From the NCBI GenBank assembly GCA_016206745.1, contig JACQQW010000060.1, positions 1 through 9,017 on the forward strand: a stretch of DNA of 9,017 nt, read 5' to 3'. Origin of the DNA: Candidatus Omnitrophota bacterium. Its GTDB lineage: Bacteria; Omnitrophota; Gorgyraeia; Zapsychrales; Fredricksoniimonadaceae. Both the position numbers and the translations under genes were made by a program. The notes beneath the pieces are model-generated. The model searched no databases, was not told the origin of the DNA, and worked only from the letters and a program-made list of their open reading frames with translations. This document shows, piece after piece, positions 6,923 to 9,017 of the stretch (within the stretch, counting starts at the first letter, position 1; every line of letters starts with the position of its first letter).

Positions 6923-8400
6923 GATGTCCTATTGACACGGATCTTATTCTCAACTTTTTTATGAATATCTTTAATGGCCTTGCAGACCCGGTCAATCTCA
7001 TGCTTCTGCAGGCTTGCCGAACTGGGCAGGCTTAGGCCTTTGGATGCAAGCTCTTGTGAAACACTTAAATATTGCCCCGTATTATAAATTGGCTGTGTGT
7101 GCACCGGCAGGAAAAATGGGCGTGTCTCTATATGCATTAAATTTAATTCAGCCATCAAATCATCTCTGCCGATTCCATACTCTTCTTCAACAAGGATGGA
7201 ATACAGCCAATAAACATTTTGGGCCCATTTGGCTTGCGGCGGACGAATGATCCCTGCAACACCTTCCAATTGTTTTTCATACCTCTGGGCAATGTCCAAT
7301 TTTGCTTGCAGGATGGATTCAATCCTCTCTACTTGCGCGACCCCGATGGCGGCCTGGATATTGGTCAGCCTATAGTTATACCCGAGAACAGGGTGCCAGT
7401 AACGCCGGGAAGGCGACATGCCGTGGTCACGCAACAATCTCACCCGTTGCGCAATATCGGGATTGTCCGTGACGATCATCCCCCCCTCGCCGGTGGTAAT
7501 GATTTTATTGCCATAAAAACTGAAAATACCAATGTCCCCGATGCTTCCAACTTTTTTCCCCTTATACCCGGCCCCGTGCGCTTCAGCAGCGTCCTCGATC
7601 ACAGCCAGATCATGCCTGCGCGCAATTTCAAGGATAGGATCCATATCGGCAGGATGGCCATACAAATGTACTGGTATGATGGCTTTTGTCCTGGGCGTGA
7701 CCGCTTTTGCAACGAGGTCCGGATCGATGTTCCAGGTGGTGGATTCACTGTCCACAAATACAGGTTTAGCGCCGGTATAGCTGACCGCATTGGCCGTGGC
7801 GATAAATGTCAGGCTTGGCACTATGACTTCATCGCCTTGATGAATGTCTAAAGCCAATAAAGCCAAATGCAGGGCCGTGGTCCCGTTGCTGGTCGCCACA
7901 GCGTGCCGTGATCCGCAAAAATCAGCGAATAAAGCCTCGAATTGACTCACATATTTTCCCGTGGAGGATATCCAATTGGAAACGATGCAATCAGTCACAT
8001 ATGCCAGTTCCTTTTCAGCCAAAGACGGCTCGGCAACCGGCAAACGGAGCCGCTGATCATATAAAGCTATATCAACAATCTTGCTTTCCTGATCAAGGAT
8101 TGGAATGACGCGGACCGTTTCACCGAACATTTTCGTTATTTCCGCGACATTCATCCCTATGGCGGCGGTCTTGGCTTGCGGCCTTTCCAGCAATTCTATT
8201 TTGGTTTCCAAACTCCAGCCTTTTAATATGGCCCTGCGGATATCACCATCGGTCATAAGGCCCAGGAAACGCCGGCTTTGGGTGTCAACGATAAACACCG
8301 TCCCTATGCCGCCCCGGCTGATGACCTCCATGGCCTGCCTGATGGTGCTCCCCAAGGAAATACTCATTTCATTGATCTTTGACCTGTCTATTTTTTTCAT
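6919..8400 (-). CDS. CBS-domain pair fused to a DegT/DnrJ/EryC1/StrS aminotransferase (GDP-perosamine-synthase-like)
   Basis: The 493-residue protein has two modules. Residues about 12-120 form two CBS repeats: the first runs to FIVDTQSRRFLGLMTDGDIR at 36-55, the second includes AEITKMFGETVRVIPILD at 86-103. Such pairs sense adenine nucleotides and are familiar on sugar-1-phosphate nucleotidyltransferases (PtmE type). From PVAEPSL at 121 onwards comes a full-length sugar aminotransferase: WISSTGKYV (143-151), SNGTTALHLAL (171-181), VHLYGHPADMDPI (244-256), IEDAAEAHG (268-276, D270 at the PLP nitrogen) and SFYGNKIITTGEGGM (294-308) with Schiff-base lysine K299. The motifs match GDP-perosamine synthases closely; the lysine excludes the ColD-type dehydratase. 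The likely reaction is transfer of an amino group to a 4-keto-6-deoxy nucleotide sugar. The start lies 10 nt after the previous stop; its ribosome binding site is weak. Confidence 0.92.
   Translation of the reverse strand: MKKIDRSKINEMSISLGSTIRQAMEVISRGGIGTVFIVDTQSRRFLGLMTDGDIRRAILKGWSLETKIELLERPQAKTAAIGMNVAEITKMFGETVRVIPILDQESKIVDIALYDQRLRLPVAEPSLAEKELAYVTDCIVSNWISSTGKYVSQFEALFADFCGSRHAVATSNGTTALHLALLALDIHQGDEVIVPSLTFIATANAVSYTGAKPVFVDSESTTWNIDPDLVAKAVTPRTKAIIPVHLYGHPADMDPILEIARRHDLAVIEDAAEAHGAGYKGKKVGSIGDIGIFSFYGNKIITTGEGGMIVTDNPDIAQRVRLLRDHGMSPSRRYWHPVLGYNYRLTNIQAAIGVAQVERIESILQAKLDIAQRYEKQLEGVAGIIRPPQAKWAQNVYWLYSILVEEEYGIGRDDLMAELNLMHIETRPFFLPVHTQPIYNTGQYLSVSQELASKGLSLPSSASLQKHEIDRVCKAIKDIHKKVENKIRVNRTS
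6927..6930 (-). promoter_or_regulatory. Shine-Dalgarno site for the P-loop/sulfotransferase-like gene
   Basis: AGGA lies 4 nt before the ATG at 6922, within the last codons of the CBS-aminotransferase gene. With the ATGA overlap it argues for coupled translation. Confidence 0.55.
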
Positions 8401-8410
8401 GGATTTCGCT

Positions 8411-9017
8411 CTACCACCAGACCCGCTGACTTCCAAGACCTTTGGTGTACTGAATCAACCGTTTGACCAGCCTTGCATAGAGGGGGACCGAAAAGCCCTC
8501 TTTCCTCTCTTCAATCTTGACCTCAGGCTTCGAACATCCATGTTCAATTTCAATGAACATACCGCTTTCAGCCGTCCCGGTCTCTTCCAGATAACAATCT
8601 TTCGGAAGATACCGGCCGTGATATCCCCCCAGGACCATATAATTCTTCAGGAGCCAAATCTTTGAACAAAGCTTTAGACCGCAGAGGAAGGTGACAAGCT
8701 CGTCACAATTCATGATGATATAGGGGGCCCATAATCCATAATTGAGTTGGCAGGATTGTTCGACATCTAAAACGGTGCTTCCCACGTCCCTTGTCCTAAG
8801 CCGCAGAAAAACGCCATTCCGGGCGATCGAACATACCTTCTTAAGGAACTCAAAAGGGTCTGTCTGATGCAGGATCACATCTCTTGATAAAATAAAGTCC
8901 GGTCTAATGTGCTGTATATTCTCCAGCCCGGGTTCGGTCAGGATGAATTGGGCCCCGGGGTATTTTTGCCTTGCCCTCTCTATGCCCGTCTTTGAAATAT
9001 CACAGCCTGTATACTGC
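8411..9017 (-). CDS. Class I SAM-dependent methyltransferase (5' end cut by window)
   Basis: The last 201 residues of a protein whose start lies beyond the right edge; the frame is open to the final base. The fragment enters just after motif I. YTGCDISKTGIERARQKYP is the strand-2 acidic motif (D6) and following helix, FILSRDVILHQTDPFEFLKK is the motif IV region, and GVFLRLRTRDVG is the next core strand. The C-terminal part, with an aromatic NYGLWAPYIIM segment, is unassigned. An internal GTG at 8878 could start a 155-residue product, but this would discard the SAM-binding core, so I read it as codon 48 of the fragment. The gene ends 10 nt before the CBS-aminotransferase gene. Presumably it methylates a sugar or glycan; substrate unknown. 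Confidence 0.8.
   Translation of the reverse strand, partial: QYTGCDISKTGIERARQKYPGAQFILTEPGLENIQHIRPDFILSRDVILHQTDPFEFLKKVCSIARNGVFLRLRTRDVGSTVLDVEQSCQLNYGLWAPYIIMNCDELVTFLCGLKLCSKIWLLKNYMVLGGYHGRYLPKDCYLEETGTAESGMFIEIEHGCSKPEVKIEERKEGFSVPLYARLVKRLIQYTKGLGSQRVWW

Noticed and set aside
7219..7851. A 210-codon open frame on the plus strand
   Set aside because: It lies entirely opposite the DegT aminotransferase domain, its translation shows no recognisable motif, and the minus-strand frame carries clear catalytic signatures.
6919..8400. ColD-like GDP-4-keto-6-deoxymannose 3-dehydratase
   Set aside because: ColD replaces the Schiff-base lysine with histidine, whereas this protein retains the lysine (K299) in SFYGNK.
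8105..8665. A 186-codon open frame on the plus strand
   Set aside because: It spans the junction of two well-supported minus-strand genes (the CBS region and the methyltransferase C-terminus) and looks like an antisense shadow.
8411..8878. A complete 155-residue gene starting at GTG 8878
   Set aside because: The frame continues upstream to the window edge with typical methyltransferase core sequence (CDISKTGIERA), so the GTG is internal.

Overview
The window is one dense, co-directional block of ten protein genes, all on the minus strand and so read from right to left. The junctions are very tight: three 4-nt stop/start overlaps and six gaps of 4 to 25 nt. No intergenic stretch approaches 300 bases, and I see no RNA gene, mobile element, CRISPR array, obvious terminator or promoter. 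Both end genes run off the window. The organism is bacterial by gene style (Shine-Dalgarno sites, ATGA/GTGA overlaps) with intermediate GC. The gene content is that of a surface-polysaccharide, O-antigen or protein-glycosylation island. I cannot place the taxon; an uncultivated Gram-negative lineage is a guess.

Layout in transcription order: a 5'-truncated SAM methyltransferase (8411-9017); a CBS-domain pair fused to a GDP-perosamine-synthase-type DegT aminotransferase (6919-8400); a P-loop, sulfotransferase-like protein (5873-6922); a SIS-domain, GmhA-like phosphosugar isomerase (5284-5847); a Gfo/Idh/MocA oxidoreductase (4295-5287); a CMP-sugar-synthetase-like cytidylyltransferase fused to a cupin (3151-4284); an FkbM methyltransferase (2297-3142); a 2-oxoglutarate/Fe(II) dioxygenase-like protein (1437-2300); a second small class I methyltransferase (746-1432); and a 3'-truncated class III aminotransferase of the lysine-6-aminotransferase type (1-737).

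Taken together, the genes look like a route to an unusual nucleotide-activated, aminated sugar plus its decorations. The SIS isomerase, the Gfo/Idh/MocA dehydrogenase and the cytidylyltransferase sit consecutively and could convert a phosphosugar or ulosonic acid into a nucleotide-linked sugar. Two aminotransferases of different fold families could add amino groups. The FkbM methyltransferase, dioxygenase, two further methyltransferases and the possible sulfotransferase could modify the product. No glycosyltransferase, flippase, polymerase or sugar-acid synthase (NeuB type) lies in the window, so the product and its acceptor are unknown. The most unusual points are the two multidomain fusions (CBS plus DegT aminotransferase; cytidylyltransferase plus cupin) and the cluster of different modification enzymes.
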